Below are positions 14,985-23,400 of a stretch of 27,618 bases of DNA, piece after piece. The DNA lies in the IMG/VR virus record IMGVR_UViG_3300032163_001980, positions 1 through 27,618 of that record. One strand, given 5' to 3'. Source of the stretch: a virus. A program made the translations under genes and the position numbers. The notes beneath the pieces are model-generated. The model was not told the origin of the DNA and did not search any database. It saw only the letters and a list, made by a program, of their open reading frames with translations. The stretch's first letter is position 1. Each line of letters opens with the position of its first letter.

Positions 14985-15254
14985 GACGGTTATTGCGCCG
15001 CTTGCCCCGAAACCTGCGCCGCCTGTCCGTATCTCGAACACGCGCCGCAAACGCCGGACGGCATTACCGCCTGGGCTGTACTCCAGCGCGCGGCCGGACA
15101 GGTCCGCGCCGTCATGGGCGGCGTCTACTCGCTCGATTTCGGCGCCGTGCTGCTGCTCGCCGAGGCGATGGGCGCCCTCAACACGCTGCTCATCGAACTC
15201 CTTCCCGAGGTCGAACCGATCATCGTTCGCGCTTACGGCCGGAATAACGAATAG
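14946..15254 (+). CDS. Frameshift extension of the tail chaperone (gpT-like part of gpGT)
   Basis: This 102-codon open frame has no start of its own and continues the chaperone as join(14542..14946,14946..15254), giving a 237-aa GT fusion. It begins RLIALAEWHFGGGDGY and carries the cysteine cluster CAACPETCAAC. The second half, AGQVRAVMGGVYSLDFGAVL followed by LAEAMGALN, resembles the conserved core of DUF1799-type T proteins (aromatic or Arg residue, Gly, then LDY/LDF). The TAG abuts the tape measure ATG. Third-position GC bias continues in this frame, supporting real coding. The ATG at 15115 lies deep inside and is not a sensible separate start. Confidence 0.85.
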   Translation, partial: RLIALAEWHFGGGDGYCAACPETCAACPYLEHAPQTPDGITAWAVLQRAAGQVRAVMGGVYSLDFGAVLLLAEAMGALNTLLIELLPEVEPIIVRAYGRNNE

Positions 15255-18200
15255 ATGAGCACGACCCAGGTTTCGATCCGTCTCGGCGTCGAGGGCAAGG
15301 CTGACGTCAAGCGCGCGTTCGAAGAAGTCGGCAAGGCCGGGCAGGATGCATTCCGCGGCGTCGCAGCCGATATGGATGCAACGGGCGCTGCCACCGATCG
15401 CCAGGCCCAGCGTCTTCAGCGCCTGGCGGAGGCCGCGCGACAGGCTGGCGCCGCCGACCAGTCGCAGCGCAGTTTCAACCAGGTCCTCGGCGTTGGCACC
15501 GCGCAGCCGAAGTCGGCGCGCGAGTCGGCCGCGGTGTTCGAGGAAACCGCCAGGGCCGCAGAAGACCTGGAAGCCAGAACCTCGGCGCTTCGTGCGCAGA
15601 TCGATCCGCTCGGGACGGCGCAGAAGAAGCTCAACACCGACGTCGCGGAAGCGGGCTCGCTGTTCAAGGCAGGCGCGATCACGCAGGCGGAGCATGCGGC
15701 GGCGGTCGCGCTTGCCAACAGCCGCTACAGGGAAGCCGCCAGCGTCATCGAGAAGTATGGTGGCAGCGCGGCGCTCAGCACGAACCAGGTCCTGGTCCTG
15801 GGCTCGGCCGCGCGGCATACGGTCGACGCGCTTATTTCGGGCCAAAGCCCGATGCGGGTTCTGACCGTCGAGGGCATCAAGGCCTCTGCGGCCTTGGGCG
15901 AAGGCGGACTGGGCGGACTTCTCAGGGGCGTTTGGCAAGGCCTCACCGGCCTGATCACGCCCACGATGGCAGTGGTTGCCGGCATCGCGGCAATCGGCGC
16001 CGCGGTCGGCTACTCCTATTACCGCTACATTGAGTCGCAGAAGGAACTTGAGGTCGCGCTCGGGGGTACCGGCCGAGCCGCCGGCGCGACCGTCGGCCAG
16101 GTTGAGCGCATCGCCGAGCAATCGGCTTCGGCCGGCAAGGTCTCGGTCGCCGCCGCGCGCGAGATGGAGGCGGCGTTCCTGCAGACCGGCAGGATCGCGG
16201 TCTCGAATTTCGACGGCCTGATCAAGGTCGCGAAGAATTACGCGGCAACCACCGGCACCGACGTTGCGACCGCCGCCAAGGAACTGGCGGGAGCGTTTGC
16301 CGACCCGATCAAGGGCGCCGACGCGCTCAATGCCAAGCTCAACTTCCTCGACGACAAGACCCGGCAGTATGTCCGCACGCTTGCCGACCATAACGACCGC
16401 ACCGCCGCGCAGCGGGTGCTGCTCGATGCGCTCAAGGGCAGCCTCATCAACGCGGCCGATGCGACCACGGCGCTTGGCCGCGCCTGGGATTTCGTCGGGC
16501 GCATGGCGTCGAATGCCTACGACGCGCTCGGCCGGGGGATTTCGCGTGTCCTCGACGGGGCGCCGATTGAGGAGCGGCTCAAAGAGCTTCAGCAGGAACG
16601 CGCGCGCCTGCAAGCGCTGATCGCGAACCCGCCCACGCGTTTTGCCGCCCAGGCCCGCAACTTCAACACGCGGATGCTGGCGGAGGTCGATGCCGAGATT
16701 GCCAAGATCGAGGCCAAGCTGGACGCCATCCAGGTCCGCGCCAAGGAGGCAAGGGCCAACGAGCTGTCGGTTCGTGCCGGCAGCGTGGCGCGCGACCTCA
16801 CGCCCGGCTTTGAAGAGCTGCAATCGCTGAAAGCGCGCGAGGCGCAGATTCGCACCGCGCTCGACGACCCGCTCGCACGCCAGAAGGTCGCCGATCTCAA
16901 GCAGGTCGAGACCGCCTATGATGCGGTGACGCGAGCGATCCTGACCTGGCTCGATCCGGCCGATAAGGCCCGCCGCCTCGACGAACTCGAAATCCAAGCT
17001 CTTGCCGCCAAGACCCCGGCCCAGAAGGCGGCAATTGCGGAAGAGCGGCGGCGCGTCGAACTCGCCGGCCAGGCGATTCCGGTCGCAATCGCCGAAGCCG
17101 ATATCACGCGTGCCGGCACCAAGGCGCGCGCCGAGGCAACGCAGGCGCTGATCGACCAGGCGCGCGTCCTCGACGTCAACACCAAGGCGACCATTGGCCT
17201 CGCCGAAGCTTGGCTGAAGGGTGCCGCCGCCGCCCAGCAGGCGGAAGCCCGCCGCAAGGCGCTCACCGAGGCGGTGCAGAACGGCGTCGACGTCGACACC
17301 CGGGCCCGCGACTTGCTCCGGGAACAGATCGCCGAGCAGGCGGCGCAATCGGCGAAGTCCGTCAACGACCTTGGCGCCGAGTCGGCCGCGCAGCGGCGGC
17401 TCAACGACGCAGTTTTTGCTGGCCGGCTCTCGACCGAACAGGCGCAGCGGCAGATGCAGGTCGAACAGGCGCTGCGCCCGCTGATCGTCGCGCAATCGCT
17501 CGCCGAGGGCGATGCAAAAAGCACGCTCGGCCGCGTCATCGATGCGCTGCGCGGCGCTTATGCGAGGCTCCATGGCGAGCAGGCCCGTGCCGCGGCCCTG
17601 CAGACTCTGGAAGGCCAGAGGAACCAGGTCGAGCTCTTACAGAAGCAGATCGATCTTGCGGGCATCGGGGAATCGCAGCGGGCGATCATCATTGCGCAGC
17701 TGCAGGTCGAGCAGCAGCTCCGCCAGAAGGGCGTCGACCTTGCCAGCGCCGAAGGCCAGGCGATCCTCGCCAATGCCGGCAACATCGAACGCCTCAACCA
17801 GTCGCTCGCCCGTTCGCAAGGCGCGATGCAGTCCCTGCAGGGCATGACCGACACGACCTTCAATCATTTCGCGACGCTGATTGCCGAGGGCAAGATGGAC
17901 TGGAAATCGTGGGCCGATGCCGGGCGCGCGGCGCTCGCCGATATCGAGAAGGAAATTCTCAAGCTTGCGGTTCTCAATCCGCTCAAGAACTTCATCTTCG
18001 GCACCAACCTCATGACGCTCGATAATGTCGGCGGCCTGCTCGGCAGCCTGTTCAAGGGGGGACTGAAATTCCACGAGGGCGGAGTCGTCGGCGTCGACGG
18101 AACACCGACCTTTGTGCCGGCGGGCGTGTTCCGCAACGCGCCCCGCTTTCACGATGGTGCTTTCCTTTCGCCCGACGAGGTGCCGGCGATCCTGCAACGC

Positions 18201-18377
18201 GGCGAGCGGGTGCTGAGCCGCGACGAGGCGCGCGGCTACGGCGCACGCGGTTCAATGGCGACGCCGGTGATCAACGTCACGATCCAGACGCCAAGCCCCT
18301 CGGCGTTCCAGGCGAGCCGCACCCAGGTGGCCGCCGACCTGGCGCGTGCGGTGCGGATGGGCATGCGCGGAAGCTGA
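15255..18377 (+). CDS. Tail length tape measure protein
   Basis: This 1040-aa protein is long, Ala/Gln/Glu-rich and mostly helical, as expected for the rod that sets tail length. The N-terminal region up to about 210 includes STNQVLVLGSAARHTVDALI and GQSPMRVLTVEGIKA, typical of lambda-type tape measure proteins (TMP_2). A hydrophobic stretch at about 227-256 (LTGLITPTMAVVAGIAAIGA) could cross a membrane at DNA ejection. Coiled-coil-like heptads dominate 430-850. The C-terminal part (KMDWKSWADAGRAALADIEK, then FHEGGVVG and EVPAILQRGERVLSRDEARG) resembles the lambda tape measure C-terminus. Scaling from lambda (853 aa, about 135 nm) suggests a tail near 160 nm, an inference. It starts right after the GT stop. 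Confidence 0.95.
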   Translation: MSTTQVSIRLGVEGKADVKRAFEEVGKAGQDAFRGVAADMDATGAATDRQAQRLQRLAEAARQAGAADQSQRSFNQVLGVGTAQPKSARESAAVFEETARAAEDLEARTSALRAQIDPLGTAQKKLNTDVAEAGSLFKAGAITQAEHAAAVALANSRYREAASVIEKYGGSAALSTNQVLVLGSAARHTVDALISGQSPMRVLTVEGIKASAALGEGGLGGLLRGVWQGLTGLITPTMAVVAGIAAIGAAVGYSYYRYIESQKELEVALGGTGRAAGATVGQVERIAEQSASAGKVSVAAAREMEAAFLQTGRIAVSNFDGLIKVAKNYAATTGTDVATAAKELAGAFADPIKGADALNAKLNFLDDKTRQYVRTLADHNDRTAAQRVLLDALKGSLINAADATTALGRAWDFVGRMASNAYDALGRGISRVLDGAPIEERLKELQQERARLQALIANPPTRFAAQARNFNTRMLAEVDAEIAKIEAKLDAIQVRAKEARANELSVRAGSVARDLTPGFEELQSLKAREAQIRTALDDPLARQKVADLKQVETAYDAVTRAILTWLDPADKARRLDELEIQALAAKTPAQKAAIAEERRRVELAGQAIPVAIAEADITRAGTKARAEATQALIDQARVLDVNTKATIGLAEAWLKGAAAAQQAEARRKALTEAVQNGVDVDTRARDLLREQIAEQAAQSAKSVNDLGAESAAQRRLNDAVFAGRLSTEQAQRQMQVEQALRPLIVAQSLAEGDAKSTLGRVIDALRGAYARLHGEQARAAALQTLEGQRNQVELLQKQIDLAGIGESQRAIIIAQLQVEQQLRQKGVDLASAEGQAILANAGNIERLNQSLARSQGAMQSLQGMTDTTFNHFATLIAEGKMDWKSWADAGRAALADIEKEILKLAVLNPLKNFIFGTNLMTLDNVGGLLGSLFKGGLKFHEGGVVGVDGTPTFVPAGVFRNAPRFHDGAFLSPDEVPAILQRGERVLSRDEARGYGARGSMATPVINVTIQTPSPSAFQASRTQVAADLARAVRMGMRGS

Positions 18378-18389
18378 TCATGAGCGGTC

Positions 18390-18433
18390 GCATTCTCGAA
18401 CGGAAAACCGGTTCCCACTTTTCCTGAGAATGC
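18390..18433. repeat. REP-like palindromic element of Bradyrhizobiaceae type
   Basis: GCATTCTC (18390-18397) pairs perfectly with GAGAATGC (18426-18433). Inside, GGAAAA (18402-18407) pairs with TTTTCC (18419-18424), leaving loop CCGGTTCCCAC. The core, CGGAAAACCGGTTCCCAC then TTTTCC, looks like the small palindromic repeat that I know as widespread in intergenic DNA of Bradyrhizobium and relatives. It fills most of the 60-bp gap between tape measure and DUF2460, and it ends 4 nt before the next ATG. Copy number cannot be checked here. Confidence 0.65.
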
Positions 18434-18437
18434 TCCA

Positions 18438-19028
18438 ATGCCGCAGCCCTTCCGAGATATCTCGTTCCCGCCATTTGTCGCGCGGGGTGCCACCGGCGGG
18501 CCGTCGTTTTCGACCAGCATCGTGACGCTCGCCTCGGGAGCCGAAGAGCGCAACATCCTGTGGGCGAACTCGCGCGGCAAATGGAACATCTCGACCGGGA
18601 TCCGCACGCGCGAGCAGATGCTCGACGTCATTGCGTTCTTCCATGTCGTGAAGGGGCGCGCCTATTCGTTTCGTCTCAAGGATTGGAACGATTACAACGC
18701 CGCCGACCAGACGATGGTCGAGATCACCTCGACCGTTTGGCAGTTGGTCAAGCGCTACGACATCGGCGGCTTTCAGCATGTCCGCACCATCACCAAGCCG
18801 GTCGTCGGCACGGTCATTGTGATGGTCGGTGGCTCTCCGGTCGCGCCTTCCGGAATCGACTATCAGACCGGCCAGGTCACCTTCGCGTCCGCGCCCGGCT
18901 CGAACCCCACCGCGAGTTTTGAGTTCGACGTACCGGTGCGTTTCGATACCGACCACTTGCCGGTGCAGGCCAATGCCTGGGATCAACAGGTCGTCTCGCA
19001 GATCGACCTCGTCGAGGTGCGCGAGTGA
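18438..19028 (+). CDS. DUF2460 tail-tip protein (GTA gp12-like, distal tail)
   Basis: This 196-aa protein belongs to DUF2460 (TIGR02217), the distal-tail-type protein of alphaproteobacterial gene transfer agents and related phages. Family signatures are the opening FRDISFPPFVARGATGGPSF, the RGKWNISTGIRTREQMLDVI helix, FFHVVKGRAYSFRLKDWNDY, the IDYQTGQVTFASAPG turn and the final FDTDHLPVQANAWDQQ. It forms the ring connecting tail tube to hub. The ATG at 18438 follows the palindromic repeat. It lies upstream of DUF2163, NlpC/P60 and gp15-like genes in the conserved GTA order. Confidence 0.95.
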   Translation: MPQPFRDISFPPFVARGATGGPSFSTSIVTLASGAEERNILWANSRGKWNISTGIRTREQMLDVIAFFHVVKGRAYSFRLKDWNDYNAADQTMVEITSTVWQLVKRYDIGGFQHVRTITKPVVGTVIVMVGGSPVAPSGIDYQTGQVTFASAPGSNPTASFEFDVPVRFDTDHLPVQANAWDQQVVSQIDLVEVRE

Positions 19029-19056
19029 GCGCAGCAGAGAGCTGGTGACCTAAGCC

Positions 19057-19956
19057 ATGCGCGATCTGTCAGCTTCAATGCAGGCAAAGCTCGCAAGCGG
19101 GCTCACGACATTCTGCCATTGCTGGCTGCTGCAGCGAACCGATGGCGTGAAGCTTGGATTTACCGACCATGACGAGGATTTGACCTTCGATGGCGTGATC
19201 TACGAGCGGCTGGCCGGCATGACGGCCTCGGCCGTGACCCAGACGCTCTCGTTGAACGTCGACACGATAGATATCGCGGGCGCGCTGCAGAGCGATCATC
19301 TCAACGAAGCCGATTTGGCCGCGGGTCTCTACGACAATGCTTCGCTTACCCTGTTTCTTGCCGATTGGACCGACGTCGGTGATCGCGACATCGTATTCTC
19401 GGGCTCGGTCGGGGAGATTTCGCGCGGTCTCAACGCATTCACGACCGAGATGCGCGGGCTGTCGCACGCGCTCAACCAGGAGCGCGGGCGCATCTATCAA
19501 CGTTCATGCGATGCCGACTTGGGCGATGCTCGGTGCACGGTCGATCTCAATTCGCCGACCTACAAGGGCAGCGGCACGGTCGATGGCGTTGCCACCAACC
19601 ACACATTTTCTGCGAGCGGTCTAAACGGCTACCAGGACGGCTGGTTTACCAGCGGCAAGGTGACATGGCTCACCGGCGCCAACGCGGGCGCCGTCATGGA
19701 AGTCAAATTCCACGTCAACAACGGCGCCGAGGTGTCGTTCGAGCTGTGGGAGACCATGCCGTTCGACATCGATGTCGGTGACACCTTCGCGGTGACGGCC
19801 GGCTGCGACAAGAGTCTTGCGACCTGCCGCGACCGCTTCAACAACGTCCCGAACTTCCGCGGCTTCCCCTACATCCCCGGAAACGATTCGGTGACGGCCT
19901 ATGCCAACACCGGGGACCAGAACGATGGCGGATCAAAAGTTGGCGGACAGGCTTGA
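19057..19956 (+). CDS. DUF2163 tail hub protein (GTA gp13-like, gpL-related)
   Basis: This 299-aa protein matches DUF2163 (TIGR02218) with a C-terminal BR0599-type domain. The N-terminal part contains FCHCWLLQRTDGVKLGFTDH and TLSLNVDTIDIAGALQSDHL. The C-terminal part has four spaced cysteines, C151 and C160 (SCDADLGDARC) and C250 and C257 (GCDKSLATC), followed by the conserved RFNNVPNFRGFPYIPG. Lambda gpL, the equivalent hub protein, carries an Fe-S cluster on C-terminal cysteines, so these four are candidate ligands. The gene overlaps the next gene by 32 nt. It sits at the tail tip as the hub. Confidence 0.93.
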   Translation: MRDLSASMQAKLASGLTTFCHCWLLQRTDGVKLGFTDHDEDLTFDGVIYERLAGMTASAVTQTLSLNVDTIDIAGALQSDHLNEADLAAGLYDNASLTLFLADWTDVGDRDIVFSGSVGEISRGLNAFTTEMRGLSHALNQERGRIYQRSCDADLGDARCTVDLNSPTYKGSGTVDGVATNHTFSASGLNGYQDGWFTSGKVTWLTGANAGAVMEVKFHVNNGAEVSFELWETMPFDIDVGDTFAVTAGCDKSLATCRDRFNNVPNFRGFPYIPGNDSVTAYANTGDQNDGGSKVGGQA

Positions 19957-20401
19957 CCGCGCCGCTATCGTCGCCGAGGCGCGCTCCTGGATCGACACGC
20001 CGTATCGCCATCAGGCCTCGCTCAAGGGCGCCGGCGCCGACTGCCTTGGGCTCATTCGCGGCGTGTACCGCGCCTTCTACGGGTCCGAGAAGGAACCGAT
20101 CGCGCCCTATTCGCCCAACTGGGCCGAGGAGACCGGTCAGGAAACGCTGCGCGATGCCGCGCGCCGGCACCTGGTCGAGATCGATGCTGCGCCGTTTCGA
20201 GACGGTGCGCCACTGCAAGAGGGCGACGTGATCCTGATCCGCGTCAAGGACCGCGGGCCCGCGAAGCATGCGGCGATCGTCTCGGGCGCGGACTCGATCA
20301 TTCACGCCTACGATCGGCATGCGGTGGCGGAGAACGTATTGCCGGCCGCCTGGCGCCGCCGCATCGCCTATGCGTTCCAATTTCCGGGCGTGACGGACTG
20401 A
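19925..20401 (+). CDS. NlpC/P60 family peptidase (GTA gp14-like)
   Basis: This 158-aa NlpC/P60 cysteine peptidase probably cleaves peptidoglycan stem peptides during DNA injection. The catalytic cysteine lies in GADCLGLIRG, the histidine in AKHAAIVSG, and a further polar residue is likely His in DSIIHAYDRHAV. The fold begins with AIVAEARSWIDTPYRHQAS, typical of the family. The start is the ATG at 19925 (MADQKLAD), inside the hub gene's end with a 32-nt overlap. An upstream in-frame ATG at 19901 is less likely because it overlaps further. It is equivalent to the N-terminal peptidase part of lambda gpK. Confidence 0.93.
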   Translation: MADQKLADRLDRAAIVAEARSWIDTPYRHQASLKGAGADCLGLIRGVYRAFYGSEKEPIAPYSPNWAEETGQETLRDAARRHLVEIDAAPFRDGAPLQEGDVILIRVKDRGPAKHAAIVSGADSIIHAYDRHAVAENVLPAAWRRRIAYAFQFPGVTD

Positions 20402-20404
20402 CCG

Positions 20405-23400
20405 ATGGCCTCCCTCGTCTTGTCGGTCGCCGGCTACGCGGTCGGCGGGCCGATCGGCGCGCTCGTCGGTGCCTTCGCCGGAAAGTTCATCGACCAGCAA
20501 ATCTTTGCGCCGGGGCCGACCCAGAACCAGGAGGAAGGCCCGCGGCTGACCAGCCTGTTCGTCACGTCCTCAAGCGAGGGCGCGTCGGTCCTGCGCGTCT
20601 ACGGCCGCATGCGGGTGAGCCCGCAGATGATCTGGGCCACAAACTTCCGCGAGGTCGTCACCACATCGACGAGCACGCAGGGTGGTGGCGGCAAGGGTGG
20701 GGGCGGTGGTGGCGGCCAGACCGTCACCACGACGACGACGACTTACACTTATTTCGTGTCGTTTGCGCTCGGGCTTTGCGAAGGACCGATCGTCGATATC
20801 GGAGGCGTCTGGGCGGACGGCAAACCGCTCGACATGTCGCAGTTCACCTGGCGGCTCTACAAGGGCGACGCAAGCCAGGGCGCCGATCCGAAGATCGAAG
20901 CCGTCGAGGGCGCCGGCAACGTGCCGGGCTTTCGCGACTTGGCGTACCTCGTGTTCGAGGAAATGCCGGTCGAGAAATTCGGCAACCGCATCCCGCAGAT
21001 CACCGTCGAGGTAATCCGCCGCCCGAGCGCCATGGGCGTTCGCCTCGAGGACATCCTGACCGGCGTTACGCTCATTCCGAGCCTTGGCGAGTTCGCCTAC
21101 GCGACCGACACGGTCTATCGCGACGATGGGTTCGGCCACACGATCGCCGAGAACCGGCACGGCAGCGTCGGCAAGGCCGACTTTTTGGTTTCGCTTGATC
21201 AACTGCAGTCCGGCGCCCCAAACATCGACACGATCTCGCTCGTCGTCGCATGGCATGGCACCGATCTGCGCTGCGGCAACTGCCAGATCAAGCCGAAGGT
21301 CGAGTTCAGCGCGAAAGCCACGACGCCCTGGAGCTGGCAGGTCTCAGGGCTTGGCCGCGCGAGCGCCGATGTCGTCTCGTCCGACAGTTTCGGTCCGCTG
21401 CTCGGGGGCGCGCCGGCCGACCGCGCGGTGGTCCAGGCCATCACCGAACTCAAGGCGCGCGGCTTCCGCGTCGTGCTCTACCCGTTCGTCATGATGGATG
21501 TCTCGGCGGGCAACAGCCTGCCGAACCCCTACAGCAACAATGCCGCGACCAACGGGCAGCCGCCGTTTCCCTGGCGCGGACGCATCACCTGCTCGCCGGC
21601 ACCGGGATATACCGGCACCGTCGACAAGACCACGGCGGCGGCAAGCCAGGTGGACGCCTTCTTCGGCAGCGCGGCGCCATCGGACTTCGGCGCCTGGAAC
21701 GGCGACACGATTCCCTACAGCGGACCCAACGAGTGGTCGTACCGCCGGCTGATCCTGCACTACGGCAAGCTCGCCGTCGCGGCGGGCGGGGCAGACGCGT
21801 TCCTGATCGGCTCCGAGATGGTCGCGCTCAATGCGGTGCGATCGAGCGCGTCGGCATTCCCGGCGGTCTCGAAGATGGTCACGCTCGCAGCCGACGTGAA
21901 AGGCATCGTCGGCGCCGGCTGCAAGGTCGGCTATGCGGCGGACTGGAGCGAATACGCCAACTTCCGGCCGAGCGACGGCTCGAATGACGTCTATTTCCAC
22001 CTCGATCCGCTCTGGGCCGATTCACACGTCGATTTCATCGGCGTCGACAATTACATGCCACTGTCCGACTGGCGGTCGGGCCGGCTGCACCTCGATGCCG
22101 AGGCCGGCGCGCCGTCGATCTACGACCAGGGTTACCTGCAAGGTAACATTGAGGGCGGCGAGTTGTTCGACTGGTTCTATGCGTCGAGCAACGACCGCAA
22201 GACGCAAACGCGGACCAACGTCACGGATGGCGCCTATGGCAAGCCGTGGGTCTTCCGCTACAAGGATTTTTATAGCTGGTGGACGAACCAGCACTATGAC
22301 CGCCCCGGCGGCGTCGAGAGCGTCTTGCCGACCGCCTGGGTGCCGCAGTCAAAGCCGATTTGGTTTACCGAGTTCGGCTGCCCGGCGATCGACAAGGGCG
22401 CGAACCAGCCGAACGTCTTCTACGACCCGAAATCGTCCGAGAGCTTCTTTCCGTATTTCTCGACCGGCCGCCGCGACGACCTGATCCAGCGCGCGTTCCT
22501 CGAAGCGCACCTGATCTATTGGGAGCCGGCGAACGGCCATAACCCCACGTCCTCGGTCTACGGCGCGCCGATAATCGACCGCGCCTCGATCTGGGCCTGG
22601 ACCTGGGACGCGCGACCCTATCCGCAATACCCGAACAGTTCGCTCGTTTGGCGCGACGGGCCGAATTGGCGGCGCGGCCACTGGCTGACCGGCCGCCTGG
22701 GCCTCGTCACGCTATCGGACGTGGTCGCCGAGATTTGCGCCGGGCTCGGTGTCTCGATCGATGTGTCCGGCATCAACGGCATCGTCCGTGGGTATCTCAT
22801 CAATAACATCATGAGCCCGCGGTCGGCGCTTGGCCCCCTGATGCAGCTCTACTTTTTCGATGCCTGCGAGACGAACGGCCTGATCAAGTTCGTCCAGCGT
22901 GGCGGGTCCCCGGTTGGGAGCTTTTCAATCGACCAGTTGGTCGACAGCGGAAATGACAGCAAGGGGGTCTATAGCCTGACGCGCGCGCAGGAGACCGACC
23001 TGCCGCGCACCGTGCATCTGCAATTCCTCGACCCAGACAACGATTTCCAGGCCGCCGACGTTTATGCCCGCCGGCTGCGCGGATCGAGTGCCAAGACCAT
23101 CGAATTGCAGCCGGCCATTGTGTTCGACTTCGCCGAGGCACAGGGCATCGTCGACACGCTGCTCGTCGATGCCTGGGTGATGCGAGAACGCTCGGAGCTT
23201 ACGCTTCCGCCGTCGGCCTTTGCGATCGAGCCGACCGACGTGGTCAATCTCGATCTCAACGGCCGCATTTTCCAGATGCGCGCCGACTCCGTCGGGTTCG
23301 AACGGATTAGGCCTGCAAAACTCGTCCGCACCGACGAAGCAACCTACGGCGCCTCGGACGGCCCGCCACCGACGCGGCAACCGAAGCCGATCATCGAGCC

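Noticed and set aside
14907-17573. Minus-strand open frame (888 aa) opposite the tape measure
   Set aside because: Shadow of the tape measure gene; arginine-rich, no domain, and it would block the well-supported frameshift and tail genes.
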